Positions 1 to 9,170 are shown, counted from the stretch's first letter. The stretch: 64,000 bases of DNA from Prevotella sp. UBA4217 (GCA_002379425.1 DFTH01000011.1:173317-237316), one strand, 5' to 3'. The notes: generated from the sequence alone by a model not told the origin. Made by a program: numbers and translations.

Positions 1-905
1 ATGCCCCGACCCTCTTGCTGCATGTAGATCACCACGCCCTTACCTTCCTTTTCGATGGCCGACATGGCCTTGTGCAACTGTTCGCCACAGTCGCAGCGCT
101 TGGAGCCGAGGATATCGCCCGTCATGCAACTGGAGTGGACGCGTACCAGAATGGGCTCGTCTTCCTTCCATTCGCCTTTGATGAGGGCAATGTGCTCCAG
201 ACCGTTGCTCTTCTGGCGGAAGGGAATCAGGCGGAAGTGCCCATAGTCCGTTGGCATATCGACCTCTTCGCCTACCTCTATCAGTGACTCTTTCTTCAGG
301 CGGTAGGCAATCATATCCTTGATGCTGATGATCTTCATGTTCCACTCTTTGGCCAGTTCTACCAGTTGCGGCAGGCGTGCCATGCTGCCATCTTCGTTCA
401 TGATCTCCATCAGCGCACCGGCTGGATAGAGGCCTGCCAGTCTGCACAGGTCGATGGCTGCTTCTGTATGGCCGCTACGTCGGAGCACGCCGTTCTCTTG
501 GGCATAGAGGGGATTTACGTGCCCGGGGCGGCCAAAGGTCTCGGGTGTGGACGACGGATCGGCCAGTGCCTTGATGGTCTCTGCCCGGTCATGGGCGGAG
601 ACACCTGTCGTACATCCTTCAAGTTTATCGACGGTCACGGTGAAGGGCGTACCCAGCACGCTGGTATTATCCTGTACCTGGTGTGGCAGGTCGAGTTCCT
701 TACAGCGCTCGATGGTTATGGGGGCGCAGAGCACGCCACGCGCGTGCTTCAGCATGAAGTTCACTTTCTCTGGAGTAATCATTTCTGCGGCCATGATGAG
801 GTCACCTTCGTTCTCTCGGTCCTCATCGTCAACCACGATGACGAACTGCCCTGCCTTGAAGTCTTCAACGGCTTCTTCTATAGTATTTAGTTTGATATTG
901 TTCAT
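1..905 (-). CDS. ribBA: Bifunctional DHBP synthase / GTP cyclohydrolase II (partial)
   Basis: Riboflavin biosynthesis: the N-terminal domain makes 3,4-dihydroxy-2-butanone 4-phosphate from ribulose 5-phosphate, and the C-terminal domain opens GTP. The first 301 residues are visible. DHBP synthase signatures are [11 protein letters not shown] (about residues 26-36) and RPGH (126-129). The GTP cyclohydrolase II zinc cysteines appear in [20 protein letters not shown] (C260, C271, C273). The gene runs off the left edge just after MQQEGRG, so roughly the last 100 residues of a usual ~400-residue protein are missing. The ATG at 905 lies 20 bases after the stop of the upstream LptF/G gene, so the two are probably co-transcribed. 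Confidence 0.96.
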   Translation of the reverse strand, partial: MNNIKLNTIEEAVEDFKAGQFVIVVDDEDRENEGDLIMAAEMITPEKVNFMLKHARGVLCAPITIERCKELDLPHQVQDNTSVLGTPFTVTVDKLEGCTTGVSAHDRAETIKALADPSSTPETFGRPGHVNPLYAQENGVLRRSGHTEAAIDLCRLAGLYPAGALMEIMNEDGSMARLPQLVELAKEWNMKIISIKDMIAYRLKKESLIEVGEEVDMPTDYGHFRLIPFRQKSNGLEHIALIKGEWKEDEPILVRVHSSCMTGDILGSKRCDCGEQLHKAMSAIEKEGKGVVIYMQQEGRG

Positions 906-925
906 GTCTTTACACCTTATTTATA

Positions 926-2854
926 TTATAGTAGTTCTGTAATGCTCTTCTGCTCTGTGGAAATCTCCAGTGCACGTGGTATGATACGGTCGCTGGTTTG
1001 CCGTATGGTACGCAGGTCTTTGTAAAGACGCAGGCGGAAACGTATCATTCTGAAGTAGAAGAAGATACCTGCTGGTAGGAAAAGGCCAGTTACCGCATTC
1101 ATCCATTTCTTGCGGAACGGACGGGTGTGGGCCCTTACGGCAACAATCGGATAGTTGTTGATTTCCGAGAGTATCAGTTTGTCCCGGGTATAACTCAGGT
1201 CCTCTATAGCCGTCTCCAGGGCACTATTGATATGCTCTATCTCCTGGTCGTCACCCGGTTGGAAGAATACCTTGATGGGGTTGGGCCACAGGTACAGTTT
1301 ATGCTGTTCGCTGTATGTCTCAATCTCCTGGTTCACATTGAGCAGTATATCGACATCTATTTCATACTGCGGATCCTCGATGATGACTTCCTTGCGGAAG
1401 ATATGCCGCTTTTCCCTTAGACCAAGGGCACGCATAGCCAGATTCTTGTAAAGGTCGAGGTTGAAGACCGTCGAGTCTTTATTCGCCTTGTAGGTGAAGA
1501 AGGTGGCAATGGGAGCGAGTACGATTGTGGAGATAAGTTTTCCAAACCAGATATTCCATTGTCCGTCGCGTGCCATCTTGAAACCTGAGTTGTCGAAGAT
1601 GAAATAGACGATGAACACCAGGACGGATACGATTACCGGCACACCCAGTCCTCCTTTGCGGATAATCGCCCCCAAGGGGGCTCCGATGAAGAAGAAGATG
1701 AGACATGAGAAGGCCAGTGTGAACTTCCCGATGGCTTCAATCTTGTGTCGGCGGTAGTTACGGTGCAGGTACTTCACATATTCCATTTTCATTTCCATGT
1801 CAGTGATAACACCCTGTACGCTTGAAAGAGCCCCTTTCACTGCCACTTGCTGGTCGCCAGGCTTCAGACGTTCAAAAACAGAGTCGAAAGGCGTAGTGTC
1901 GGAGGCTACCGCATTGACGGCCTTGACGGAGTCGTCCTTGTTCAAGGTGCTGGTTCTTAGTACAAAGCGCTTTGCATCTGCATAATAGGCCGTCCCAATA
2001 CTGTCGTTGTACTCCTTGATAGAATCGATGTCGTGCAGGATCTGACTGAGGCTCTTGGCTCGGGCGTCGCCTGCCACGTCGTTCATATCGACCATGTTCA
2101 GTCCTCCGTCGAAGTTGAGAACGATGCGTTTGCTGGAGAAAGTCTCCCGTCGGTAGGGGATATTGGCACTGTTGGCGATGTCGGAGGCTCGCATGTTCTC
2201 AAACCACTCTCCACTGTAGAGGTTCAGCACCAGATGTTTCTTCTCCTCTGTCGATTGCATCATGCCAGAGTCGGCCAGGATGATGGCCTGGTCTTCATAA
2301 CTGCCTGTCTGACGGTAGATCATGATACCATAGAGCATACCCGTGTTCAGGTCTTTTTTCTGGACGTAGATGTTTGAACCGGGAATGCCGTCATAGAAGA
2401 TTCCTTCTGGGATCTCCAGTTCAGGGCTCTTCTGTTTCATGGAAATAAGTAACTGCTGGAGGTGGAGGTTCGCCCACGGTCCGATGCTATCCTGGAAATA
2501 ATAGGAGGTGCCAGTAATGATTAATACGATGACAATCAGTGGTCGAAAAGCCTGCATCAGTGAGATGCCCGCGGCCTTGATGGCTGTCAGTTCCGAACTC
2601 TCACCGAGGTTGCCAAACACAATCAGCGAACTAAGTAGGATGGCCAGCGGCAGTGCCTGGGGCAATAGCATTAGTCCCATGTACCAAAAGAACTGGGCCA
2701 TGACATCCAGGGATAGTCCCTTACCAATCAGTTCATCGACATAGCGCCACAGGAACTGCATCATCAGCACAAACTGGCAGATGAACAGCGCTCCTATGAA
2801 CAGTACGCCGAACTGCTTGGTGATAAAGATATCTAATTTCTTAATCCGGAACAT
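926..2854 (-). CDS. LptF/LptG family permease (YjgP/YjgQ)
   Basis: Inner-membrane permease subunit of the lipopolysaccharide export (Lpt) system, 642 residues. Hydrophobic segments cluster at the N-terminus (about residues 15-115, including the helix-rich LLPQALPLAILLSSLIVFG) and again at about 375-455. Between them lies the soluble periplasmic domain typical of the family. A further ~190-residue tail follows, with another hydrophobic stretch near 575-600. Proteobacterial LptF/LptG are about 360-400 residues, so this is the long form that I associate with Bacteroidetes (from memory). Whether it acts as LptF or LptG cannot be told here. It has its own promoter-like box and probably drives ribBA. 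Confidence 0.88.
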   Translation of the reverse strand: MFRIKKLDIFITKQFGVLFIGALFICQFVLMMQFLWRYVDELIGKGLSLDVMAQFFWYMGLMLLPQALPLAILLSSLIVFGNLGESSELTAIKAAGISLMQAFRPLIVIVLIITGTSYYFQDSIGPWANLHLQQLLISMKQKSPELEIPEGIFYDGIPGSNIYVQKKDLNTGMLYGIMIYRQTGSYEDQAIILADSGMMQSTEEKKHLVLNLYSGEWFENMRASDIANSANIPYRRETFSSKRIVLNFDGGLNMVDMNDVAGDARAKSLSQILHDIDSIKEYNDSIGTAYYADAKRFVLRTSTLNKDDSVKAVNAVASDTTPFDSVFERLKPGDQQVAVKGALSSVQGVITDMEMKMEYVKYLHRNYRRHKIEAIGKFTLAFSCLIFFFIGAPLGAIIRKGGLGVPVIVSVLVFIVYFIFDNSGFKMARDGQWNIWFGKLISTIVLAPIATFFTYKANKDSTVFNLDLYKNLAMRALGLREKRHIFRKEVIIEDPQYEIDVDILLNVNQEIETYSEQHKLYLWPNPIKVFFQPGDDQEIEHINSALETAIEDLSYTRDKLILSEINNYPIVAVRAHTRPFRKKWMNAVTGLFLPAGIFFYFRMIRFRLRLYKDLRTIRQTSDRIIPRALEISTEQKSITELL

Positions 2855-2864
2855 AATCAGCGTG

Positions 2865-2872
2865 CAAAGGTA
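2865..2872 (-). promoter_or_regulatory. Bacteroidetes -7 box upstream of LptF/G gene
   Basis: On the minus strand this reads TACCTTTG, an exact TAnnTTTG -7 element, 10 bases before the ATG at 2854. The leader would be very short. No clear -33 TTTG is seen because the A/T-rich heptamer repeats occupy that position. Confidence 0.6.
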
Positions 2873-2880
2873 CGCTTTTT

Positions 2881-2970
2881 AATTAAGAATTAAGAATTAA
2901 GAATTAAGAAAATTACGTCGGACGGTTCTTTTTCTCAACTCTTAACTCTTAATTTTTAATTCTTAACTCT
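2881..2970. repeat. Heptamer-period repeat with inverted partner
   Basis: Four near-perfect copies of a 7-base unit (AATTAAG) at 2881-2914 face a degenerate complementary array (CTTAACT/TTAATTC units) at about 2937-2970. Together they can form an A/T-rich hairpin between the START-like gene and the LptF/G gene. Similar 7-base arrays recur elsewhere in this window. Confidence 0.7.
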
Positions 2971-2977
2971 TTGTTCT

Positions 2978-3379
2978 TCAAAGTCCGCTGGCCCGATGTA
3001 GCCTGTCAAGATTGCTCTCCCATAGGATTCTGAGACCGTCGGCATCGTTATCCTCGGCAAAGTCTGTGATGAGAAGGGTCAGGAGGTTAGTCAGTTCACT
3101 CTTTGTAATGCGCATCTCCCAGTAAGATTCGTCGTTCTCGTCCTCATAGTCCCATTTCAGTGTGATATGGTCGTATTTTACATATTCTATCAACTGTGCC
3201 TGGCGGATGTCCTGTTCTGTCCAGGGTTCTCCCCAAGTGAATGTGAAGATGCCGTCTTCCTCCGTGACATGGTCTGCCAGCCACCGCTCCAGTCCATGGG
3301 CACTGCTGATTTGATCCCAAATGATATTTGGCGACTTGGTCGCAAGGGGATATTCAATGACAATACGTTGCTTTCCCAT
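2978..3379 (-). CDS. START-like domain protein (SRPBCC fold)
   Basis: Small 133-residue soluble protein with no signal peptide or membrane segment. The sequence resembles the Bacteroidetes START-like/AHSA1-like family: a WDQISSAHGLERWLADHV opening, a FTFTWGE strand, and a C-terminal helix ITDFAEDNDADGLRILWESN. Such folds bind hydrophobic ligands, but no ligand or role can be assigned. Position directly upstream of the LptF/G gene on the same strand suggests a link to envelope biogenesis, which is inference only. Confidence 0.75.
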   Translation of the reverse strand: MGKQRIVIEYPLATKSPNIIWDQISSAHGLERWLADHVTEEDGIFTFTWGEPWTEQDIRQAQLIEYVKYDHITLKWDYEDENDESYWEMRITKSELTNLLTLLITDFAEDNDADGLRILWESNLDRLHRASGL

Positions 3380-3425
3380 ACGTTTCGGGTATATAATGTT
3401 ATTGGTATAGAATTGTTCTACGCCA

Positions 3426-3455
3426 CAAAATTACTATTTTTATCCGAAATACAAA
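3426..3455 (-). promoter_or_regulatory. Promoter for START-like gene
   Basis: Minus strand: TAATTTTG (3426-3433) as -7 element and TTTG (3452-3455) as -33 element, 18 bases apart. It lies 47 bases upstream of the ATG at 3379 and faces away from the tRNA promoter. Confidence 0.55.
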
Positions 3456-3472
3456 ATATTTTGCGGAAAAAT

Positions 3473-3503
3473 TTTGGTAGTTTCAGAAAAAGTAGTACCT
3501 TTG
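3473..3503 (+). promoter_or_regulatory. Promoter for tRNA gene
   Basis: TTTG (3473-3476), 19-base spacer, TACCTTTG (3496-3503): a full match to the Bacteroidetes TTTG-N19/20-TAnnTTTG promoter. It lies 19 bases before the mature tRNA 5' end. Confidence 0.8.
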
Positions 3504-3522
3504 CACCCGCTTAACAGCAGAT

Positions 3523-3596
3523 GGCGGGATAGCTCAGCTGGTTAGAGCGCATGATTCATAATCATGAGGTCGCCGGTTCAATCCCGGCTCCCGCTA
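3523..3596 (+). tRNA. tRNA-Met (anticodon CAT), probably elongator
   Basis: A complete cloverleaf can be drawn. The acceptor GGCGGGA pairs with TCCCGCT (a G-U at position 1-72). The D stem is GCTC/GAGC, and the anticodon stem CATGA/TCATG closes loop TTCATAA with anticodon CAT. The T stem GCCGG/CCGGC closes loop TTCAATC. The anticodon stem lacks the three G-C pairs of initiator tRNA, so it is elongator Met or possibly a lysidine-modified Ile tRNA (CAU). Sequence alone does not fully separate these. CA follows the discriminator A. Confidence 0.93.
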
Positions 3597-3599
3597 CAG

Positions 3600-3630
3600 A
3601 GAAGACAGCCATGAGGGCTGTCTTCTTTCT
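3600..3630 (+). terminator. Terminator after tRNA-Met
   Basis: Perfect 10-bp stem GAAGACAGCC / GGCTGTCTTC with 5-base loop ATGAG, extended by one A-T pair and followed by a T-rich run (TTTCTTTAT). It ends the tRNA transcript just before the SGNH hydrolase gene. Confidence 0.85.
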
Positions 3631-3659
3631 TTATGAGCATCACATTAAAAACCTATACG

Positions 3660-4343
3660 ATGAAGAAAGGAATGCTATTGATGCTGGCGATTGCCATTGC
3701 CAGCGCTGTTTCAGCCCAGACGAAGTCGGTGTCTATCCTGGGCGACTCGTACTCCACTTACGAGAACTTCGTGACACCTGCTACTAATGAACTCTGGTAT
3801 TATGCTCAGAATCCTGATGCGAAGACCGATGTGGAGAGTGTGCGCCAGACGTGGTGGCATCAGGTCATCAGGGAAAATGGCTGGCGGCTCTGTGTCAATA
3901 ATTCCTACAGTGGGGCTACCATCAGTTATACTGGGTATGATGGCAACGACTATAGCGCACGATCCTTCAATACGCGCATGGATAATCTTGGACAGCCTGA
4001 CGTTATCTTTGTATTTGGGGCTACCAACGACAGTTGGGCGGGCTCACCAGTAGGTGATTATAAGTATGAGGATATCACTTGGGGAGACCTCTATCAGTTC
4101 CGTCCTGCCCTTGCCCGTATGTTGCAGTGGATGACAGACCGCTATGTCAATACAGAGATTTACTTTATCCTTAATGATGACCTCCGCGATGAGATTGATG
4201 AGTCTGTGAAGACTATCTGTGCGCATTTTGGGGTGCCAGTCATTGAACTGACGGGCATACACAAACTATCTGGTCATCCTTCCGTAAAAGGAATGCGCCA
4301 GATAGCAGATCAAGTGAATGCCTTCTTAAAGGCGAAGCATTAA
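3660..4343 (+). CDS. Secreted SGNH/GDSL-type hydrolase
   Basis: Probable esterase or deacylase acting outside the cytoplasm. From the ATG at 3660 the protein has a clear signal peptide (MKKGMLLMLAIAIASAVSAQ). This start is preferred over the in-frame ATG at 3633, which lies within 10 bases of the tRNA terminator. SGNH blocks follow: GDSYS with the nucleophile serine, GATND with the block III Asn, and a late His in SGHPSVKG. At about 227 residues it is a single-domain enzyme. The substrate cannot be inferred; carbohydrate O-deacetylation is one possibility. Its stop codon overlaps the convergent minus-strand gene. Confidence 0.82.
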   Translation: MKKGMLLMLAIAIASAVSAQTKSVSILGDSYSTYENFVTPATNELWYYAQNPDAKTDVESVRQTWWHQVIRENGWRLCVNNSYSGATISYTGYDGNDYSARSFNTRMDNLGQPDVIFVFGATNDSWAGSPVGDYKYEDITWGDLYQFRPALARMLQWMTDRYVNTEIYFILNDDLRDEIDESVKTICAHFGVPVIELTGIHKLSGHPSVKGMRQIADQVNAFLKAKH

Positions 4344-4921
4344 TCGTCGGGATTCCGCTTGTAATGGAATTCCTGGATGTTGGGATTGCTACCAAGATCG
4401 TTGTCTGGAACGACAATGGTCTTGATGAGTTTCTGATCGTATCCTTTATGCATCGGACCAACACGCAACAGGAAATCATTGAAATTCATGGTGGGAATGA
4501 CAATGCCAAAGGCGCCAATGCCAACGCGTGATCCTTCAGTGAGGATATTGTTATAGACATAGGCCGTGGTGAAGAATGCATGGCGATAAATCTCCAGACG
4601 GTTGTATTTGTCGAAGATCTCGCGCCATTCCTGTCCTACCTTTGTGGTGTCGGCTGTGGTGAAGATGAATCCGATGTTATGCACGAAGTCGTCTATCTGA
4701 TCGCCACGGATACTGTCGTTCATCTCCATGCACTGCATGATGTCGTCGTTGATCTCGTCTCTCATCTCCTTCTCTGTGGGAGCCGTGAAATAAGCGATAA
4801 TCAGAATAACGACGATGAAGGCTGCGAATATGAGCATTTTTCCCAGGCAACTATGGTAGAATGCCTGTGTCATCGTCTCGTCACCTCTATTGTAATTGAT
4901 TCTGCTATTTGTCTGAGTCAT
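4340..4921 (-). CDS. Membrane-anchored protein of unknown function
   Basis: A 193-residue protein I do not recognise. It has a short N-terminal cytoplasmic part, one hydrophobic segment (about residues 30-47, FAAFIVVILIIAYFTA), then a soluble domain with acidic patches (KEMRDEINDDIMQCMEMNDS) and a C-terminal GIGAFGIVIPTMNFNDF stretch. It is the last gene of the DUF1599-tpiA-folE run, starting 5 bases after the folE stop. A start at the internal Met-17 (4873) is possible. Stop codons overlap those of the convergent SGNH gene (4340-4343), so no room exists for a separate terminator. Confidence 0.7.
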   Translation of the reverse strand: MTQTNSRINYNRGDETMTQAFYHSCLGKMLIFAAFIVVILIIAYFTAPTEKEMRDEINDDIMQCMEMNDSIRGDQIDDFVHNIGFIFTTADTTKVGQEWREIFDKYNRLEIYRHAFFTTAYVYNNILTEGSRVGIGAFGIVIPTMNFNDFLLRVGPMHKGYDQKLIKTIVVPDNDLGSNPNIQEFHYKRNPDD

Positions 4922-4926
4922 CTTGG

Positions 4927-5538
4927 TTAAATTTGGTTATTGTGGATTAAGTTCATGAATTCCTGCCTGGTCTTGGCTTGGTTGAATGCACCGCTGAAGT
5001 CGCTGGTGGTCGTAATGCTGTTCTGCTTCTCAATGCCCCGCATCTGCATACACATGTGCTTGGCTTCGATAACGACCATGACGCCAAGGGGCTTCAGGGT
5101 GTCCTGGATACAGTCTTTGATCTGCTGGGTCATGCGTTCCTGAACCTGCAGACGATGAGCATAGATATCGACCACACGGGCAATCTTTGACAAACCTGTG
5201 ATATACCCGTTGGGGATATAGGCCACATGTGCCTTGCCATAAAATGGTAGCATGTGGTGTTCGCAGAGAGAAAAGAAATCGATATCCTTGACGATGACCA
5301 TCTGCGAATAGTCCTCCTTGAACAAAGCGTCGGTAAGTACCTTATGGGCGTCCATCTGGTAACCTCGGGTGAGAACCTGCATGGCCTTGGCGACGCGCAT
5401 TGGAGTCTTTAGCAGTCCTTCGCGCTCAGTATCCTCGCCAAGTAGTCGGAGTACTTCCTTGTAATGAAAAGCCAACTCGTCAAGCCCATCGCGGAAGGCG
5501 TGGTTGTCATGAGTCTGTATGTCTATGTCCTGATTCAT
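4927..5538 (-). CDS. folE: GTP cyclohydrolase I
   Basis: First step of tetrahydrofolate synthesis: GTP to 7,8-dihydroneopterin triphosphate. The 203-residue protein carries the family motifs [13 protein letters not shown], the zinc-site [20 protein letters not shown] and the later cysteine in [10 protein letters not shown], plus [13 protein letters not shown]. The ATG at 5538 overlaps the stop of the SPOR gene as ATGA, which suggests coupled translation. The open frame continues upstream to 5661, but that part overlaps the SPOR gene and is not credible. folK and folB, later steps of the same pathway, occur elsewhere in the window. Confidence 0.97.
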   Translation of the reverse strand: MNQDIDIQTHDNHAFRDGLDELAFHYKEVLRLLGEDTEREGLLKTPMRVAKAMQVLTRGYQMDAHKVLTDALFKEDYSQMVIVKDIDFFSLCEHHMLPFYGKAHVAYIPNGYITGLSKIARVVDIYAHRLQVQERMTQQIKDCIQDTLKPLGVMVVIEAKHMCMQMRGIEKQNSITTTSDFSGAFNQAKTRQEFMNLIHNNQI

Positions 5539-6134
5539 GGGTATTGTACCGTGATTTTCCCTTTGACGATAATAGCAGACTGATAACCGAGGCTCTTGAC
5601 GCGGCTGAGGACCTCGTGCGCTTCTTCGTAAGTGCGATAGTTGCCTACGCGGCAGATCCATCGTGGAGAATAGAAGTGCACATAGACGGGTTCTCCGGGG
5701 AGGAGCGACTTAATCTCATCGCCAGTCCTCTCAGCCTTGATCCTGTCCCTGCGTGAGTTCCCTCCGGCAAACACCTGAACGCGGTAGCCATTCACCTTGT
5801 AACCCTTCATCACCTTCTTAGGACTATCGTCGGGTATGTCGCTGATGTTTGTGGAATCACGTCTCTCTGCGACTATCCTATTCGGTTTTTCCTGCGTGGA
5901 CATGGAGGCCTGGTCGCTGCCAGTCTCCTTCTCTTGCCGGTGTGTCGTCTGAGATGGCGTAGAGGATGTGGTGGCTGTACCGTTGACAAGGTCGTCGATT
6001 TCCTTACTCTGAGTCAGAGTAACCTTTCCTTCACCCTGGTTGTTCTGTTGCAGCCGTTGTGTGAAGGAAGACTGCGCGCTGGCTGTGATGAGACAGCCAG
6101 CACACAGGGTTAATATGATAAATAGCCGTTTCAC
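5535..6134 (-). CDS. SPOR domain secreted protein
   Basis: A 199-residue exported protein. It has a signal peptide ([20 protein letters not shown]), a low-complexity Ser/Thr/Gln linker to about residue 110, then a C-terminal SPOR domain ([20 protein letters not shown] to [14 protein letters not shown]). SPOR domains bind glycan strands lacking stem peptides, so a role at septal or remodelling peptidoglycan is likely. The start is the GTG at 6134, which overlaps the tpiA stop as GTGA. Its own stop overlaps folE as ATGA. The chain suggests translational coupling; the functional link to glycolysis and folate genes is unclear. Confidence 0.85.
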   Translation of the reverse strand: MKRLFIILTLCAGCLITASAQSSFTQRLQQNNQGEGKVTLTQSKEIDDLVNGTATTSSTPSQTTHRQEKETGSDQASMSTQEKPNRIVAERRDSTNISDIPDDSPKKVMKGYKVNGYRVQVFAGGNSRRDRIKAERTGDEIKSLLPGEPVYVHFYSPRWICRVGNYRTYEEAHEVLSRVKSLGYQSAIIVKGKITVQYP

Positions 6135-6892
6135 TTCTTCCAAGCGTCGATGATACCCTTGAAGTCGGCACACTTCAGTGAGGCACCGCCGATGAGGCCA
6201 CCGTCGATGTCGGGCTTTGCGAAGAGTTCGGGGGCATTGCTGGCCTTGCAACTGCCGCCATACAGGATGGTAGTGTCGTCGGCTACAGCCTGACCGTACT
6301 TCTCAGCGATGATGCTACGGATATAGGCGTGAATCTCCTCTGCCTGTTCAGCAGTAGCAGTCTTACCTGTACCGATGGCCCAGATTGGCTCGTATGCGAT
6401 GACGATCTTACGGAAGTCCTCTTCAGAGAGGTTGAATACAGACCCCTCGAGTTCTGCCTTCACCACTTCGTTCTGCTTGCCAGCCTCACGCTCCTCAAGG
6501 CTCTCACCAATACAGAAGATCACTTTCAGGTCGTTCTTCTGTGCGAGCAGCACCTTCTCCTTCAGAATCTCGGGAGTCTCCTTGTAATATTCACGGCGCT
6601 CTGAGTGACCCAGGATGACATACTGTGCACCAGTGCTCTTTACCATCTCTGCCGATACCTCGCCAGTGAAGGCGCCCTTCTCTTTATCGGCACAATTCTC
6701 TGCACCCAGGCCAATGATGTTTTGGTCGAGGAACTGTGCGATAGATGCCAGATGGATAAATGGTGTGCAGATTACTACACCACAGTTTGGCTTGTCAGCC
6801 TTCAATGTCTCGTTCAACTCCTTTGCAAGAGCGATACCGTCCTGGAGATTCATGTTCATCTTCCAGTTTCCTGCTACAATTTTCTTTCTCAT
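6131..6892 (-). CDS. tpiA: Triosephosphate isomerase (internal start of the fused frame)
   Basis: Interconverts dihydroxyacetone phosphate and glyceraldehyde 3-phosphate. From the ATG at 6892 it is 253 residues, the usual full length for the family. Catalytic residues are visible: Lys in AGNWKMN, His in VILGHSERR, Glu in [12 protein letters not shown], and the phosphate-binding ILYGGSCK. Because the upstream DoxX-like frame reads straight into it without a stop, both a fusion and a free enzyme are possible. A free enzyme from this start is the conservative reading for a cytoplasmic glycolytic enzyme. Confidence 0.85.
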   Translation of the reverse strand: MRKKIVAGNWKMNMNLQDGIALAKELNETLKADKPNCGVVICTPFIHLASIAQFLDQNIIGLGAENCADKEKGAFTGEVSAEMVKSTGAQYVILGHSERREYYKETPEILKEKVLLAQKNDLKVIFCIGESLEEREAGKQNEVVKAELEGSVFNLSEEDFRKIVIAYEPIWAIGTGKTATAEQAEEIHAYIRSIIAEKYGQAVADDTTILYGGSCKASNAPELFAKPDIDGGLIGGASLKCADFKGIIDAWKK

Positions 6893-8059
6893 AATTATTT
6901 GTCTTTTGTTATTTAAAGGGTTATTCTTTTTCTTTCTAATCCATTTCGTCCATGTCCAGAGGCGGTCTGCAATTGTCAGCAGCACCAGGGGCAAAACAAA
7001 CCATGTGAGTATCCACAGGATCTTACTTGCTACGGTTTCCGTAGGTAACTGCCCCAGTTCGGAGTTTTCCAGTTTTTGGGCCAACTGCTCTTCTTCCGGC
7101 AGGTTGTTGTGGCTCCACTTGCGAATGATCTTACCATCCTTCAGTAGCAACAATCCCGGATTGGAGCGGATGATGGTCTTCAGCGTCGTCTCATCTGTCT
7201 GGCAGAAAGGGTATTCCGCCCCAGTGATATTTCGCCAGAGGCTGATGCCCTTTTCTGTACTGGCTGTCAGACAATAGAATGGGTATCCGTTGTCAATACT
7301 ATACTCGTACATTCTGTTTAATCCGTCCAACTGTGAGTCGTCAGCCTGTTCCAGATGGGGTGATACCAGGAGGAAGGTGTAGCCTTCGTCGTTAAGCACC
7401 TGTTCTGTAATATCCTCTCCCTCGTCGATGCGCTCTAAAAAGAATTCTGCATAGGGTGAATCCTCACCTTCTATCATCTTCTGCCAGCCTGTCCTGAGAT
7501 CAGTACCCACGTGATAGGGACGGAAGTCAAACTGGGGTAGGGTGTAGAGACTGCGGCCTGCGATGATCAGTAGGATGAACACGCCAGAGTAGTTCATGAC
7601 AATCCACTGGTTGGACTCGCTGATGAGTCGTGGCATCTCCAGAGGGGATCTCCATACTGTGATAGCCGCTACCAGCAGGATCACGTTCTTCCAGAAAGTC
7701 TGCCAGTTGGTAAGCACGATAGCATCGCCAAAGCAGCCGCAATCACTGATGGGGTCAGCCAGAGCCAGCCACAGTGTCAGCAGTGTCATTACCGTTAGAA
7801 GCACCAGTATGATCTTTGACACAAGTCTTCGCCTGATAGCGAAGAGCAGGCAGATACCAAGGATAAACTCCACAGCCGACAGCAAGACGGATGCCGATAG
7901 AGTCATGAGGTCTGGTACGTAACTTGCCAGTCCTGCTGCTGCCAGATAGTCATGGATCTTGTATTGAGTGCCCAGTGGATCCACGGCTTTGACGAACCCA
8001 GAGAAGATGAACGTCACTGCGAGCACAAGGCGGCAGACATTGACAACTGCTTTCCTCAC
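6131..8059 (-). CDS. DoxX/MauE-like membrane protein fused in frame to triosephosphate isomerase
   Basis: One uninterrupted frame of 642 codons from GTG 8059. Residues 1-389 form a membrane protein: MauE/DoxX-type helices, the conserved motif DCGCFGD near residue 108, then a thioredoxin-like region without a CxxC pair (about 220-330) and a last helix near 350. Residues 390-642 are a complete triosephosphate isomerase. No stop codon separates the halves. The junction ([10 protein letters not shown] then Met) is A/T-rich and looks like an ordinary intergenic leader, so tpiA may be translated independently from the ATG at 6892. Its start overlaps the DUF1599 stop as GTGA. See the separate tpiA entry. 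Confidence 0.8.
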   Translation of the reverse strand: MRKAVVNVCRLVLAVTFIFSGFVKAVDPLGTQYKIHDYLAAAGLASYVPDLMTLSASVLLSAVEFILGICLLFAIRRRLVSKIILVLLTVMTLLTLWLALADPISDCGCFGDAIVLTNWQTFWKNVILLVAAITVWRSPLEMPRLISESNQWIVMNYSGVFILLIIAGRSLYTLPQFDFRPYHVGTDLRTGWQKMIEGEDSPYAEFFLERIDEGEDITEQVLNDEGYTFLLVSPHLEQADDSQLDGLNRMYEYSIDNGYPFYCLTASTEKGISLWRNITGAEYPFCQTDETTLKTIIRSNPGLLLLKDGKIIRKWSHNNLPEEEQLAQKLENSELGQLPTETVASKILWILTWFVLPLVLLTIADRLWTWTKWIRKKKNNPLNNKRQIIMRKKIVAGNWKMNMNLQDGIALAKELNETLKADKPNCGVVICTPFIHLASIAQFLDQNIIGLGAENCADKEKGAFTGEVSAEMVKSTGAQYVILGHSERREYYKETPEILKEKVLLAQKNDLKVIFCIGESLEEREAGKQNEVVKAELEGSVFNLSEEDFRKIVIAYEPIWAIGTGKTATAEQAEEIHAYIRSIIAEKYGQAVADDTTILYGGSCKASNAPELFAKPDIDGGLIGGASLKCADFKGIIDAWKK

Positions 8060-8601
8060 TCCGATAATTTAATTACTCCAAAGACCGCATAGTTGATGAT
8101 GTCCATATAGTTGGCACCAATACCCTCAGAGACGAGCGTTGCCCCCTCGAGGTCTTCTATCTCCTTAATGCGCTCAATCTTAGTGAGGATGAAGTCCGTA
8201 TAGGAACTAATCCTCATTGAGCGCCATGCTTCATCGTAATCGTGGTTTTTGCGCTTCATCAGTTCAAGAGCCTCATGGGCATACTGGTCATATAGCGCCA
8301 TCGCTTCGTCGTTGGTAATATCGACCACATCTGCAAACCCCTTGTCGAGTTGAATCAGTCCCACGATGCCGTAGTTGATCAGTGCCACAAATTCTGGTCT
8401 GATGCCTTCTCCCACCTTAGACTCCTTTTTGATTTCCAAAGAGCGGATGCGCTTGGCCTTGATAAAGAGTTGGTCGGTAAGTGCCGTGGGGCGCAGGATA
8501 CGCCATGAGGCTTTATAATCATGCAGTTTCTTTTCGAAAAGGGCACGGCACTCTGCCATGGCCTTCTCGAACTGGGTGTTTGTCTTCTCTAAACTGGTCA
8601 T
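8056..8601 (-). CDS. DUF1599 family protein (nucleotide-modification-associated domain 1)
   Basis: A 181-residue soluble protein with an obvious internal duplication. [20 protein letters not shown] followed by [11 protein letters not shown] in the first half is mirrored by [20 protein letters not shown] and [11 protein letters not shown] in the second. Each half ends with a related [11 protein letters not shown] / [11 protein letters not shown] helix. DUF1599 has been linked to nucleotide modification, but its reaction is not established here. It is the first gene of the overlapping operon leading to tpiA and folE; its promoter box lies at 8643-8650. Confidence 0.85.
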   Translation of the reverse strand: MTSLEKTNTQFEKAMAECRALFEKKLHDYKASWRILRPTALTDQLFIKAKRIRSLEIKKESKVGEGIRPEFVALINYGIVGLIQLDKGFADVVDITNDEAMALYDQYAHEALELMKRKNHDYDEAWRSMRISSYTDFILTKIERIKEIEDLEGATLVSEGIGANYMDIINYAVFGVIKLSE

Positions 8602-8642
8602 AATATTGCCTGTTGCAAGCGACTTTATGTCGATTACGGGTG

Positions 8643-8650
8643 CAAAATTA
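8643..8650 (-). promoter_or_regulatory. -7 box for the DUF1599-tpiA-folE operon
   Basis: Minus-strand TAATTTTG, a TAnnTTTG match, 42 bases upstream of the DUF1599 ATG. The region beyond it (8651-8690) is made of degenerate GTGAAAA heptamers, and no clear TTTG -33 element is seen. Confidence 0.5.
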
Positions 8651-8695
8651 CAAAAAAGATGTGAAAAGTGAAAAGTGAAGCGTGAAAAGTTTCCT

Positions 8696-9163
8696 TCACT
8701 CTACATTTATTAACGTTTCTTTCTGCTTCTTCCTGATGTAAAGGATTTTAGCCCCCAGGGTTTCGAACTGTGTACGGATGGAGTCGCGGCGCATCCTCGT
8801 TTGTGTGAGCAGCGTCAGTTCGTCGGGGGTGGCCTTCAGCGCCTTCTTGTCAGCATCGACCTGCTTCTGCAGCGCATCCAGTTCTTTGTTGACGATCTGC
8901 AGCAGACTGTCCGTCTGTTGCAGATCGTCTTGTGCAGCCTTCAGTTCTATCTCCTGGTGAAGTGCCAAAGCGCCTTTCCTGGCTTCTACGACATTTGGAT
9001 AGGTCTTGCGAAGTGAGTCTATAGTCGCTCTTGCAGCCTCTATGTCTCCTTGTCTAAAAGATGCTCTGGCCTCTTCTAATAACAGGTTCGCCTTTTCCTT
9101 GGTGTTGTCACTGTGGCAGGATAACAGCAAGACGCTCGTCAGACAGATGATCAGCCTTCTCAT
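8696..9163 (-). CDS. Coiled-coil lipoprotein of unknown function
   Basis: A 155-residue protein with a lipoprotein signal (MRRLIICLTSVLLLSC; lipobox LLSC). The rest is predicted almost entirely helical: ARASFRQGDIEAARATIDSL resembles a TPR-like repeat, followed by a coiled-coil rich in Gln, Asp and Lys (TDSLLQIVNKELDALQKQVD). No catalytic motif is seen. It is the last gene after the PAP2 phosphatase (7-base gap) and shares its transcript, suggesting a periplasmic scaffold partner. Confidence 0.75.
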   Translation of the reverse strand: MRRLIICLTSVLLLSCHSDNTKEKANLLLEEARASFRQGDIEAARATIDSLRKTYPNVVEARKGALALHQEIELKAAQDDLQQTDSLLQIVNKELDALQKQVDADKKALKATPDELTLLTQTRMRRDSIRTQFETLGAKILYIRKKQKETLINVE

Positions 9164-9170
9164 TTCGCTA

